Positions 34,901-43,502 of a DNA stretch of 64,000 nt are shown piece after piece. Source of the DNA: JAKVCB01 sp963578605. Lineage in GTDB: Bacteria > Planctomycetota > Planctomycetia > Pirellulales > Lacipirellulaceae. Each line of letters begins with the position of its first letter. Position 1 is the stretch's first letter. Where the stretch lies: the NCBI GenBank assembly GCA_963578605.1, contig CAUZEA010000005.1, positions 1-64,000 of the forward strand, in the 5' to 3' direction. The position numbers were made by a program, and so were the translations under genes. The notes under the pieces are model-generated. The model did not search any database and had not been told where the DNA came from. It worked only from the letters and a program-made list of their open reading frames with translations.

Positions 34901-35978
34901 ACTCGCCCCCCTGCTCCTCGTTGTCGTGGCAGCGTGCGCAGTTGAGAATCGCCAGATCGATTCGCGTTCGCTCCATCGTTGAAGGCGACGCTTGCTGGCG
35001 CAGCGATTCGACATGCACCGCCAATGCCTCCCTATCATCCTTGCCGAGGGAAAACTGCGGCGCCGATCCGGCTCGCCCGCGCGGAGCAAGGCAGCCTGCC
35101 TTGAGTTGCTCCTTCTCCCGCTCAGCGAGGACTGGCGCGTGGGCGACCGACGTCAGGCGCTCCCCGGCAATCAAGACTTCCGGCGGTCCGCTTAAGGGGC
35201 GCTCGAGTTGGAAGCGTTTCCCAAGCTGCATGTCGTGACAGACAAAGCAACCCCGCGCGGTCATCTGCCGCACGGCCACTGCCTCCAGACGGGCGGCCGG
35301 TGTACTGCCAGGCAGTTCCCCGGGTGCCTGAAGATCGCGCCATTGGGCCGAGAGTTGCTCGGCTGTGATTGGGGTGACTGGCAACGGCGTTTTGTCAGTA
35401 GCGGCAACCGGTGGTTGTTGACCGGACGTGGGCCGGGTAAGCAAATATGCCGCGACATCGGCTGCTTGGGGCAGGGTGAGGCCAAAGTCGGGCATTCTTC
35501 CGTGCGGTCGTGTGTCCAGGGGCTTGTGCAAGAAAGACGCCAGTCCCCCTGGCTTCCACTTCTCCGCCAGGCGCTCAAGCGCCGGCGCGGCGCTCACGTT
35601 TTGGGGGTCGTCGAGTGGTGTTTTGGGCGGCGCGTGACAGGCCGCACAACCGGCCGCCCGGTAGAGTGCCGCGCCGCGTGCCGCGTTACCGTCGATCTCT
35701 GGCTGCCCGTCGTGGTTCACCTCGCCGGTAGCCAGGTAGCTGGCAATCGTTCGCGCGGCCAGATCGTCGGCGGGCGTGTCGTCAAACAGGGCCGGCATCC
35801 GAGCGCCTACGCGTTGCCCGTGGGGATTTTTCAGCCAGTCGGCCAGCCATTGCGGGTGCAGTCGCGACCCCAAGCCGTCGAGCCGCGGTCCGGGCAGTAA
35901 TGTCGCGGGAGCCAACTCCTGGGCCAGTCCGCCCGAACTCCGATGACAACGGGCACAGCCCAGCGTTTCTGCCAGCAC
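31977..35978 (-). CDS. Pentahaem c-type cytochrome fused to a sugar-dehydrogenase-like propeller, N-terminus missing
   Basis: The frame of 1333 residues contains five CxxCH motifs at about 8-12 (CARCH), 111-115 (CAACH), 244-248 (CFVCH), 347-351 (CARCH) and 476-480 (CVMCH), each within a cytochrome c-like segment. A beta-rich middle region of about 590-830 follows (WEREGGAPDLLS; WESRRAWQGFARQF), then a six-bladed PQQ/sorbosone-dehydrogenase-like propeller at about 850-1210 (YDMELIPPPF, GVAFGDGMMYV, NGIVCGPGGDIFFTDNQGDW), with a short C-terminal domain. This architecture is known from planctomycetes as DUF6797-type proteins. No signal peptide is present and a TGA blocks the frame 23 codons upstream of the first Met, while the sequence beyond is a fragment of another gene. 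The exported N-terminus has therefore been lost and the gene is probably dead or misrouted. Confidence 0.8.
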   Translation of the reverse strand: MLAETLGCARCHRSSGGLAQELAPATLLPGPRLDGLGSRLHPQWLADWLKNPHGQRVGARMPALFDDTPADDLAARTIASYLATGEVNHDGQPEIDGNAARGAALYRAAGCAACHAPPKTPLDDPQNVSAAPALERLAEKWKPGGLASFLHKPLDTRPHGRMPDFGLTLPQAADVAAYLLTRPTSGQQPPVAATDKTPLPVTPITAEQLSAQWRDLQAPGELPGSTPAARLEAVAVRQMTARGCFVCHDMQLGKRFQLERPLSGPPEVLIAGERLTSVAHAPVLAEREKEQLKAGCLAPRGRAGSAPQFSLGKDDREALAVHVESLRQQASPSTMERTRIDLAILNCARCHDNEEQGGESLTAMLEKDPSLPGEEVTRYFTPPMLTHVGARLRPERLARWVTQGARGDALRPWLGARMPGFGTRGGQLAAGLTARDGVPGPAVPSGPTVPNIKIPEVNPQRLKLGRYLVGVKALACVMCHPLHGKTMGAQGAEVQVDPTTRSPDLALVAEHLRPEYFHRWMMNPARIRPHTKMPQSILPNGNVALAQMAVYPRGTAMISLWTYLSEGRLAPPPIDEPTIRITPTAEQPVMQRGEVAVDETLKFPRAVAAGFVGGTVLFDADQLAVVATWPDGFIKSLAQHYFGLWWEREGGAPDLLSTTPHPLSFKFAPDGSWQPFALPLASDPNTGTRFEGVQVGKSAVRLRYRLLVGGHKIFVTEDVRWESRRAWQGFARQFRFDGLPHGAQAAVAVPVGDNVRHFSPAGEPVSDQPSAADVGVAPLWTCCEGSRTRAVRVHAASGSRWLAANNNGPPCVLSAPAEANKPLDMRIDLWSYLGKSSSPTAAELARLVATPPVIVDNFDHDTQPALPSVEPDALPPADPAVLVAGVSPGYDMELIPPPFVDCRLSGVAFGDGMMYVIALTEGQIWRTPIPPPDQPQRVRWQKYASGLYNPIGLQMIDGRLFVAQKPEITELIDRNGDGVVDHFRTVASGWALSTGWHEYTFGLAADRQKNLWVALNAGNFWTNPGYVNLGKWRGSVLRFSCATDQIHEVATGCRVPNGIVCGPGGDIFFTDNQGDWIQSCKLAHVIPGRFYGHPEDKPDILPEGEYPDGPSAVWLPYHRERAVESSASTSGPAWDGTQGAFGPFADQLFVGDVGYGTNSGIMRIALQKVDGQYQGAAFRFIDGQPHGCLRMKFGPDNQLYMCSLTTGLTRTKYQGPAPLAMHSLKIRPGGRGFVIRLTRPLAKGTRLQPGDFLVRKYHYLYTGEYGSPEADSANVPVEKAQLASDRMSIELTFPVTTYPIGMVYEINVGQLVGEDGEPLQHNDAWYTVHRIPK

Positions 35979-36014
35979 GGCCCCCCGATCGGCCAGCGGC
36001 CAGCGTGTTGGTCA

Positions 36015-36187
36015 GTTCGGGAAAAATCCCTTTGATCGTCCAGCGCAAGGCAGGTCAAGGACGCATCGTCGTCCTGTTGACCTCGGTGTTCGGCGATAAT
36101 AACCCACAATTCGACGGGATACCCTTTTGGGAGTGGAGTGACTGGCCGAAGTTGATGGCGAAAGTGATGGCCCAGGCATCCCTGTAA
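36015..36187 (+). pseudogene. 3' fragment of a paralogue of the following gene
   Basis: The frame ending at 36187 reads KIPLIVQRKAGQGRIVVLLT and then FWEWSDWPKLMAKVMAQASL. It corresponds to VLVSWKVGEGRVIAITGTVL and PEWSDLMSKML at the C-terminus of the protein at 36373-38295. Only about 55 codons remain. The fragment abuts the truncated 5' end of the pentahaem gene on the other strand, near 36000-36015. Confidence 0.75.
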
Positions 36188-36372
36188 TCGAGACCAGGTC
36201 TGATACGATGAAACAAATTCGCATGACCCAAATCCAAATCCCGAAAACACGTTTTACACAGCTCCGGTCAAGGCGTCTCCGTTTTCGTTTTGGTCATTCG
36301 GGTTTTGAATTTATTTTGAATTTCCAGCGAGTCAGCCACTGGGGTTCACACTTAAGCACCCAAGCAGCAACC
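36188..36372. other. Leader region with A/T-rich near-repeats
   Basis: The segment has AACCCAAATCCAAATCCCG-like words and a tandem ATTTTGAATTT-type repeat near 36302-36322, with CCCGAAAAC and TTCGGGTTTT as imperfect inverted partners. Sequences of this flavour recur between planctomycete genes in my recollection. The long upstream in-frame extension starting at 36208 falls here and is not protein-like, so I do not accept it as coding. Confidence 0.4.
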
Positions 36373-38295
36373 ATGCGAGTCGTAACCATGCGAGTAGCGA
36401 TCTGCCTGTTGATGTTCACGTTCGCCATCCCGACACTGCCGGTGCCAGGTGCCGTCACCCTGACTTCCGAGGGTGACCAGGTTGTCCTGGAAAATGATTT
36501 GCTGCGTATCCGCGTCAATCCCAACCGGGGCGGGCTGGTCGACAGCTACCTGGTCAAGGCCACCGGGCGCCAATTGATTGGCGAGGGATGCTTCATGCTG
36601 AGTGATCACTTTTGGCAGCAGAATTGGCCAGGCGAATTTCTGAAAGTCCCCTACGAAACCAATGTCGTTTCGCAGACCCAGAAAGCAGTCACGCTTGAGT
36701 TGTCCGCTGTCTCGCAGGGGTGGCATGGAAACACGTCTCAGAATGACCTCAAGGTGATTCGGCGGATCACCTTGAAGGCAGGTTCCCCAGTGCTGTTGGT
36801 AGAGATCGTGATGCAAAACATTGGCCAGATGGGGCGCGTGGCCGGCTATTGGAATCAAAACATTCTGTATGCCGGAGGCCAGAAGGAAGAAAAACAATTG
36901 TACTTCCGGCCCGCCATACGAGGTGTCACCATGGCGACCTATGACAGTACCACCGGACTGCGAACCGTTGACGTCCGAACATCCAGTGATTTTGTGCACA
37001 ACGTCCAGCAGGGATGGATGGCGGCCCTGGGAGCCGACTCCCACAGCGGCCTGGCTTTCGTCATGAAATATGACGAACTGATGTTCCTCTACAACTGCCT
37101 CGGGCAGTTCTCCTCCGAATGGCAGTACAAGGCCGTGGGCATCCCCAAGGGGAAGGCCTGGAAGACCGATTTTGTGGTGTACCCGATCGCCGGCCTGCCA
37201 CGGGTCGATTATGCCTCCCGCCGGCTTGTGGCTGCAGTCGAACCGGATGACGCCAATGGCAAGCTGACCGTGCACCTGAAGCTGGCCGCCGCAGATACAA
37301 AGCTGGAAGATGTGACCGTAAGTGGTGATGTGCTCGTGGTACGACAACCCGAACATCCACCCACATCGTTCACCCCGCAGCAGATCGCCACCATTGGTGC
37401 CAAGCCGAAGGTTGTGACTTTCCAGCTACCCCACGCCCCGTCAGAACCGTTGGCCCTGCGATTCGCCGTCAAGGGAAAAGCAGCCGGGCACGATTTTGAG
37501 GAACCCTTCGAGACCTGGTACGGCGCCGGATACGGTCGGAACTGGCAGGTCGACGGCTCGCCACTGTATGTCATCCCGTCGCCGGAGCGCAAGGTAACCT
37601 TTCTGAAGCCCGATGTCATTGAAAAAGTCCACAACGAGAATCCACGGGTCCTGTTCTGCAAGGGTGTGTACTTCGACGAGTATTTACCCGGCAACATCTT
37701 CGAAACAAACCACGCCGAGGTCACCTCTTCGTACTTGACATCTGGAAAAACATGGCCGGTGTCCTTGAGCTATTTCCCCGCCTCCTACGAGGAGTTGATG
37801 GCGTTGGACGTGATCGCGCTGGTTAATATCGACGCCGTCGCACTGGGTGGGTTCGGCCAGGAGATGTTGAAAGATTTTGTCACCCACGGCGGTACGCTCA
37901 TCTACGCCGGCGACCTGTGGGCCTACGGTCGAGGCAACCTCGGCAATGGCCCGCTCGCCGAACTCCTGCCGGTCACGTTCCCCAGCGATCAGGACCGTAA
38001 CGGTCTGAGATATCTCAAGGATCAGTCTGTGCGGCTCAAGAGCCACAAGGGAAATGCGTCGCGCCCGCTGTCAAAGAATGCCGTGGTGGCCTACGCCGGC
38101 GATGCATTTACCGTCAAAGACGGGGCACAGGTAATACTGACCTGCGTTGACGCCCCCGTGCTTGTGAGTTGGAAGGTGGGAGAGGGCAGAGTCATTGCCA
38201 TCACCGGAACCGTCCTGGGTGAGCCGCCAACCGGGGCGGTGTTATTCAATCGCACGCCCGAATGGTCGGACCTGATGTCCAAGATGCTTCGATAA
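36373..38295 (+). CDS. Exported protein with class-I-amidotransferase-like C-terminal domain, unknown function
   Basis: I choose the ATG at 36373 (MRVVTMRVAICLLMF); a second ATG at 36388 is also possible. Either gives a signal peptide. This leaves 640 residues. The N-terminal 270 residues form a large beta-sandwich resembling a galactose-mutarotase or alpha-amylase-associated fold (NPNRGGLVDSYLVKATGRQ; VEIVMQNIGQMGRVAGYWNQ). From about 420 a Rossmann-like ThuA/amidotransferase domain follows (ALDVIALVNIDAVALGGFGQ, HGGTLIYAGDLWAYGRG, WKVGEGRVIAITGTVLG). No catalytic residues can be named. A truncated paralogue lies just upstream at 36015-36187, so the region once had at least two copies in tandem. 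Confidence 0.72.
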   Translation: MRVVTMRVAICLLMFTFAIPTLPVPGAVTLTSEGDQVVLENDLLRIRVNPNRGGLVDSYLVKATGRQLIGEGCFMLSDHFWQQNWPGEFLKVPYETNVVSQTQKAVTLELSAVSQGWHGNTSQNDLKVIRRITLKAGSPVLLVEIVMQNIGQMGRVAGYWNQNILYAGGQKEEKQLYFRPAIRGVTMATYDSTTGLRTVDVRTSSDFVHNVQQGWMAALGADSHSGLAFVMKYDELMFLYNCLGQFSSEWQYKAVGIPKGKAWKTDFVVYPIAGLPRVDYASRRLVAAVEPDDANGKLTVHLKLAAADTKLEDVTVSGDVLVVRQPEHPPTSFTPQQIATIGAKPKVVTFQLPHAPSEPLALRFAVKGKAAGHDFEEPFETWYGAGYGRNWQVDGSPLYVIPSPERKVTFLKPDVIEKVHNENPRVLFCKGVYFDEYLPGNIFETNHAEVTSSYLTSGKTWPVSLSYFPASYEELMALDVIALVNIDAVALGGFGQEMLKDFVTHGGTLIYAGDLWAYGRGNLGNGPLAELLPVTFPSDQDRNGLRYLKDQSVRLKSHKGNASRPLSKNAVVAYAGDAFTVKDGAQVILTCVDAPVLVSWKVGEGRVIAITGTVLGEPPTGAVLFNRTPEWSDLMSKMLR

Positions 38296-38520
38296 GCACG
38301 AATGTTCCCTGCGAATCACTTCCCATCTGAAATTGGCGACAAGGGAAGCCACTGGTCTGACACAAGGTAGTTGGGCAAGTCATGGGCGCATCGGTTGAAT
38401 TTCTCAAGAACGACAAAATAAACGTTGAAGTCTGGCCTGTATCGTGTTTTGATAAACAAGGGCACTTCGTTTAGACTAGCCAAAGCGATTCCATTCGTTC
38501 CCACTATTTAATTGTTGGTT

Positions 38521-41500
38521 ATGGTTCAACATTACACTCACACCGTGCTGTGTAGCATCCTGATAATCCTGCCCTGGCTGGGGTCAGCAGTCGCCGACCA
38601 ACCGTCGCGAGATGGGCTCATATTGTGGCTCGACGCCAGCGATGTTAATAACGACGGCGAACCGGATGCGCACAATTCCAACGGCAAACCGCTCGCATCC
38701 TGGTTGGACAAAAGCGGAAATGGCAATCACGTCACGCAGAACAAACTTGCCCAACAACCAACGTGGAAAGCGGGCCAACTCGGCGGGAAACCGGCAGTGC
38801 GGTTTCATGGTGACGATCTGCTGACACGTACAAAATTCGAGGGATTTGTTTACCGCGACCAGCCGATCCATGTCGTGCTTGTCATGAGAACGCAGCGTGG
38901 TGGCACGCATTCGCAGCCTCGACTCGTCGAGTTTCAACCCGTGGACGGCGATTTGTCCAATCCGAAAACGGTAAAACAACATGGCTTGTGGATCGGTCCA
39001 CAGGGTGACGGGCGGATGCGGATTGGCACTCATTATGGTGATGAAGGTTCCGCCTTGTCTGCGACCTGGGATACCAGGTCGCACGTTGTCGAAATTGTTT
39101 ACGCCGGTGCGCAGAACTGGATACATTATCTCGATGGAGCGCGTGACGGCGCTGGACTGTTTGGAGATCGGGACTTTCACGGCTTCAAAAAAGACGTGCG
39201 ACTGGCGATCGGACAGCACTTCGGGTGGGCAGACTCGAATTCTTATTTTGAAGGCGATTTGGCAGAGATACTGATTTACAACCGCGTGCTCACACCTGAC
39301 GAGCAGAACTCTGCAAAGAGTTACCTTGCTGAAAAATATGCGATCGATTTAGCGATTGAACCGGCACCAAATTTCGAGCGTGATGTACGTCCAATACTCG
39401 CTCAGCATTGCCACGCCTGTCATGGTGCCGACGAGCAGAAATCGGGTATCGACCTGCGTACCGTAACCGCGATGCTGCGTGGAGGGAAAAGTGGACCGGT
39501 AATCACGCGTGGCCACCCGGAGTTCAGCGACCTGTTGGATTTAATCGTGAAAGGAAAAATGCCGCCTGAGGGCGAAGACCCACTTGGCGATGTCGAAATC
39601 AAAATCATCCGCCGCTGGATCGAAGCTGGGTTGCCCGCCGACGAGCAACTCCATCTCGCGACTTCCGACCACTTGATTACCGAAGAGGACCGCCGTTTTT
39701 GGGCCTACCAGACACTGGTTCCGCATGTGCCCCCCAAAGTTGCAGATCCTGAACAGGTACGGACGCTCATTGACCAGTTCGTGCTTGCGAAACTGGATCA
39801 GCAAGGTCTTACGTACGCGCCCGACGCAACTCGCGCAACGCTCCTGCGCCGAATGACTTTTGATTTGATTGGATTACCTCCGTCACCGGAAGAGACAGAT
39901 CGATTTCTCGATGACAAGAGTCCAGAGGCCTTCGGAAAGGTCGTCGACCGTCTGCTCGATTCAGACCAATTTGGCGAACGATGGGGACGTCATTGGCTTG
40001 ACTGGTCAGGTTACGTCGACGTGTACGGAAAAGACAATGACTTCATAATTATGAAGGCACTCGATGGGAAGTGGCGCTATCGGGACTATGTCGTGCGCTC
40101 GTTCAACAACGACAAGCCGATTGACCGTTTCCTGGTCGAACAACTGGCTGGTGACGAACTGGTCGACTGGCGCGAGGCTGACCACTACACACCAGAAATG
40201 GTGGAGCTTTTGACTGCCACCGGTTTCCTGTTGTGTGGGGACGACGACTCGGATCAGAACGAGTTGAACACCCCGGACATCCGCCATCACGTTCTGCAAG
40301 TCACCGGGGAAATCGTGGCCAGCAATCTTTTCGCACTGACCATGCAATGCGCGAAGTGCCACAATCACAAGTATGAAGCGATTACCCAACACGATTACTA
40401 CCGTTGGCTTGCGATTTTTTCTCCTGTGTTCAATCCCCAACGATGGGTCACCTCGGTTGAACATGGCATTCCGGATGTGCCAAAACAAGAACAAGCCACA
40501 ATCGATGCCCGCAATGCCGAGATTGATCCTGAAGTTAAAGAACTCAATGCCAGGCGGGATACATTACACGGGAAATATCGCCAGCAGACATACAACCGCA
40601 AGCTGGCGGCGTTGCCCGAACTGATCCGGGCCAAAGCTAAGGTTGCCGTTGAAACTCCGGCGGACCAACGAAGCGATACCCAGAAAACACTTGTTGAAAA
40701 ACTGGGGGATCAGATCAACGTCACTTCTGAAGAGATCACGGCAGCATTCACCACCGAAGACAAAGAATCGCTGGCAACCCTCGATCAACAAATTGGCTCG
40801 TTAAACTCCCAACGTGGCAACTATGGCACCATTCAAGTTGCCGTCGAGAACAGTCCGCCATCGCCAACCTATCTGCTGCGCCGTGGTGAAGTTACAAAGC
40901 CCGGCATGGTAGTCGAACCTGGAATATTATCAATCCTATCGGGTTCGCCTGAAGAGAGCATTGCGAATCTGTCGGCAGAAACTCGCACGGTCGACGGACA
41001 CCAACTCCATACTCGGGGAAAAACAAGCGGTCGACGCTTGGCACTGGCAAGTGCAATTACCGATCCAGATTCAATCGCAGGAGCGTTGATCGCCAGAGTG
41101 TTCGTAAACCGTCTCTGGCAGGAATTTTATGGTCAAGGCATCGTTGCCACGAGCGACAATTTCGGGGTTTCCGGTTCGCGGCCCACACATCCAGAACTGC
41201 TCGATTGGCTCGCCCTGGAGTTCATTCGTGGCGGCTGGCACGTCAAGCCGTTGATTAAACTGCTGGTGATGTCGGGCGCCTATCAACAGGCATCGGTTCG
41301 TACGGATGCGAAAGCATGCGAGGCGGTTGATCCAGAAAATAACCTGTTGTGGCGTGCGCGTCTGCGGCGATTACCTTCTGAAGTCCTCCGCGATTCCATT
41401 CTGGCCACCAGCGGAAAGCTGGACTACACCCTAGGTGGGCCACCGATTCCCATGGAAGTCAAACCAGATGGCAGGATCGTGATCCTGACGGAAGGCCTGC

Positions 41501-41934
41501 CAACGCCAACCACCCAATGGCGACGTAGCTTGTACATCCTTGCCAGGCGCAATTACCATCTATCACTCCTGGCTACCTTCGATCAACCGCTCCTGATACA
41601 CAACTGCACATTCCGACAATCTACCGCGGTGGTCACGCAATCACTCACGATGCTCAATGACGAGTTTGTACTGGAACAGGCAAGCCTATTTGCAAATCGT
41701 GTTGCCGAGGAATCCAATGACTCGGCTCCTGAAGCCCGTGTTATGACTGCGTACCGGATCGCTTTCGGACGCGACCCCACGCAAAAAGAAACGACCTGGT
41801 GCGTCGATTTACTGCGGCGTCACGACACCCGATTTTCAAAATCCGACATGCCACCAGACGAGGCCAAAACAAAGGCACTGGTACAACTGTGCCATATGTT
41901 GCTGAATACAAACATGTTTTTGTACATTCAGTAG
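38521..41934 (+). CDS. LamG-PSCyt1-DUF1549-DUF1553 protein
   Basis: The ATG at 38521 gives 1137 residues with a signal peptide (HTVLCSILIILPWLGSAVA). Domains are LamG/concanavalin at about 25-265 (LILWLDASDVNNDGEPD; WLDKSGNGNHVTQ), PSCyt1 at about 285-365 with CHACHG, DUF1549 at about 415-635 with CAKCHNHKYEAI, a coiled-coil linker (about 650-770), and DUF1553 at about 835-1125. It differs from the copies at 13257 and 48170 by the N-terminal LamG domain, which could tether the cytochrome unit to a polysaccharide. It is followed after 16 bp by its DUF1501 partner. Confidence 0.88.
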   Translation: MVQHYTHTVLCSILIILPWLGSAVADQPSRDGLILWLDASDVNNDGEPDAHNSNGKPLASWLDKSGNGNHVTQNKLAQQPTWKAGQLGGKPAVRFHGDDLLTRTKFEGFVYRDQPIHVVLVMRTQRGGTHSQPRLVEFQPVDGDLSNPKTVKQHGLWIGPQGDGRMRIGTHYGDEGSALSATWDTRSHVVEIVYAGAQNWIHYLDGARDGAGLFGDRDFHGFKKDVRLAIGQHFGWADSNSYFEGDLAEILIYNRVLTPDEQNSAKSYLAEKYAIDLAIEPAPNFERDVRPILAQHCHACHGADEQKSGIDLRTVTAMLRGGKSGPVITRGHPEFSDLLDLIVKGKMPPEGEDPLGDVEIKIIRRWIEAGLPADEQLHLATSDHLITEEDRRFWAYQTLVPHVPPKVADPEQVRTLIDQFVLAKLDQQGLTYAPDATRATLLRRMTFDLIGLPPSPEETDRFLDDKSPEAFGKVVDRLLDSDQFGERWGRHWLDWSGYVDVYGKDNDFIIMKALDGKWRYRDYVVRSFNNDKPIDRFLVEQLAGDELVDWREADHYTPEMVELLTATGFLLCGDDDSDQNELNTPDIRHHVLQVTGEIVASNLFALTMQCAKCHNHKYEAITQHDYYRWLAIFSPVFNPQRWVTSVEHGIPDVPKQEQATIDARNAEIDPEVKELNARRDTLHGKYRQQTYNRKLAALPELIRAKAKVAVETPADQRSDTQKTLVEKLGDQINVTSEEITAAFTTEDKESLATLDQQIGSLNSQRGNYGTIQVAVENSPPSPTYLLRRGEVTKPGMVVEPGILSILSGSPEESIANLSAETRTVDGHQLHTRGKTSGRRLALASAITDPDSIAGALIARVFVNRLWQEFYGQGIVATSDNFGVSGSRPTHPELLDWLALEFIRGGWHVKPLIKLLVMSGAYQQASVRTDAKACEAVDPENNLLWRARLRRLPSEVLRDSILATSGKLDYTLGGPPIPMEVKPDGRIVILTEGLPTPTTQWRRSLYILARRNYHLSLLATFDQPLLIHNCTFRQSTAVVTQSLTMLNDEFVLEQASLFANRVAEESNDSAPEARVMTAYRIAFGRDPTQKETTWCVDLLRRHDTRFSKSDMPPDEAKTKALVQLCHMLLNTNMFLYIQ

Positions 41935-41950
41935 CGGTAGTGAGAAAAAA

Positions 41951-43393
41951 ATGTACAGCTCACAAATGACTTCCGGATGGTCACGAAGACAAATGCTGCA
42001 GCTCACTGGGATGGGCTTCGGATCAATCGTGTTGTCTGCACTTGAAACAAACCGGCTGGCAGAATCGTCGGAGTCCGCGCCGATGAACTCCCAACCGCGC
42101 CCCGGCTATGGTCCAGCCAAAGCCAAATCCATGATTATGCTGATGCAAAACGGCGGGCCGGGACAAATGGACCTGTTCGATCCAAAACCGGAATTAGCAA
42201 AATACGACGGCAAGGTCCACGTTGAAAAAGTGGAGATGTTTCAACCTGGCAGCGAGTTCAACAAATTGTTGAAAGGCCCGTTCAAGTTCAAGAACTATGG
42301 GCAATGCGGAATGGAAATGGCGGACGTTCTGCCACACATCGGTGGCACCGCCGATGAGTTGTGCCTCGTGCGTTCGATGCACACGCTTCACAACAACCAC
42401 ACTGAATCACTGCTCGCGCTGAACACGGGGAAAATATTTCCCGGACGCCCGTCATTTGGCTCGTGGATCACTTACGCGCTGGGCTCGCCAAATCAAAATC
42501 TTCCCGGGTACGTCGTGCTCCGCGATCCAAGCGGTTACAACACAACTGGCACGCTGCTATGGCAAAACGGCTGGCTGCCGGCAATGTACCGTGGCACAGA
42601 AATCAGCACTGCAGGCACACCCGTTCTGAACCTCAACCGGGCAGTTCCTGTTGTGCCGGAAGTGCTACATGACAATCTTGAGTTACTCACCCGGTTGAAT
42701 CGTGAGCATCAAAAAAACTACCCCCAGGAATCAGAGTTGGAAGCTCGGATTCAGAACTACGAACTCGCGGCCCGTATGCAACTTGAGGCAGGTACGGTTT
42801 TAGACATCGCTGGCGAAACTCCGGAAATGCGAAAGGCATATGGGCTGGACAATCCAAAAACTGCGCGATACGGATTGCGCTGCTTGATGGCTCGACGAAT
42901 GATCGAGGCGGGTGTTCGATTCGTGCAAGTATTCCCTGACTTGAACAAGGGCAACACGCAAGTTTGGGATTCACACACCAACGTCAAGACCGAAAACGAA
43001 TACTGCTTCGGATTTGCCGACCAGCCATCGGCTGCACTGATCAAAGACCTCAAACAGCGGGGCCTGCTTGACTCGACCATCGTCATGTGGAGCGGCGAGT
43101 TTGGCCGATTACCCGTATCGCAAAATGGTACCGGTCGCGATCACAACCGAAACGCATTCAGCCTGCTACTGGCCGGCGGCGGGTTCAAAGCAGGTACCAC
43201 GCACGGTGCAACGGACGAAATTGGCTATCGCAGCGTGGTCGATCGTGTCAGTGTGAGTGATCTGCACGCAACCCTGTTGCATCAATTGGGCCTGGACCAT
43301 GAAAAACTTGCTTTCACACACCATGGAAGACCGGAAACGCTCACCGATTCGGTCGTCTCCAAGGCCCGCGTGGTGAAAGAACTGCTCACTTGA
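41951..43393 (+). CDS. DUF1501 domain protein, Tat-exported
   Basis: The protein has 480 residues with a twin-arginine leader (SRRQMLQLTGMGFGSIVLS). DUF1501 hallmarks are LMQNGGPGQMDLFDPKP, RSMHTLHNNHTES, VFPDLNKGNTQVWDSHTN, MWSGEFGRLP and GRDHNRNAFSLLLAGGGFK. Compared with the copy at 16378 it lacks the WDQHS form around the middle metal site and has WDSHTN instead. It forms a unit with the LamG-DUF1549 gene and converges with the opposite-strand set that ends at 43503. Confidence 0.9.
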   Translation: MYSSQMTSGWSRRQMLQLTGMGFGSIVLSALETNRLAESSESAPMNSQPRPGYGPAKAKSMIMLMQNGGPGQMDLFDPKPELAKYDGKVHVEKVEMFQPGSEFNKLLKGPFKFKNYGQCGMEMADVLPHIGGTADELCLVRSMHTLHNNHTESLLALNTGKIFPGRPSFGSWITYALGSPNQNLPGYVVLRDPSGYNTTGTLLWQNGWLPAMYRGTEISTAGTPVLNLNRAVPVVPEVLHDNLELLTRLNREHQKNYPQESELEARIQNYELAARMQLEAGTVLDIAGETPEMRKAYGLDNPKTARYGLRCLMARRMIEAGVRFVQVFPDLNKGNTQVWDSHTNVKTENEYCFGFADQPSAALIKDLKQRGLLDSTIVMWSGEFGRLPVSQNGTGRDHNRNAFSLLLAGGGFKAGTTHGATDEIGYRSVVDRVSVSDLHATLLHQLGLDHEKLAFTHHGRPETLTDSVVSKARVVKELLT

Positions 43394-43502
43394 GTCATCC
43401 CGGATCAGCTTGACAACCCGCTTGCTGAGTACGTTGTTGCCAACCCCCTGCATGGGACGAAGCCCGAACACGATGACAACATCACGGACTCTCTTTCTGC
43501 TT

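Noticed and set aside
36208..36372. A 55-residue N-terminal extension of the protein at 36373.
   Set aside because: It is low-complexity DNA without homology-like character and would place the signal peptide internally.
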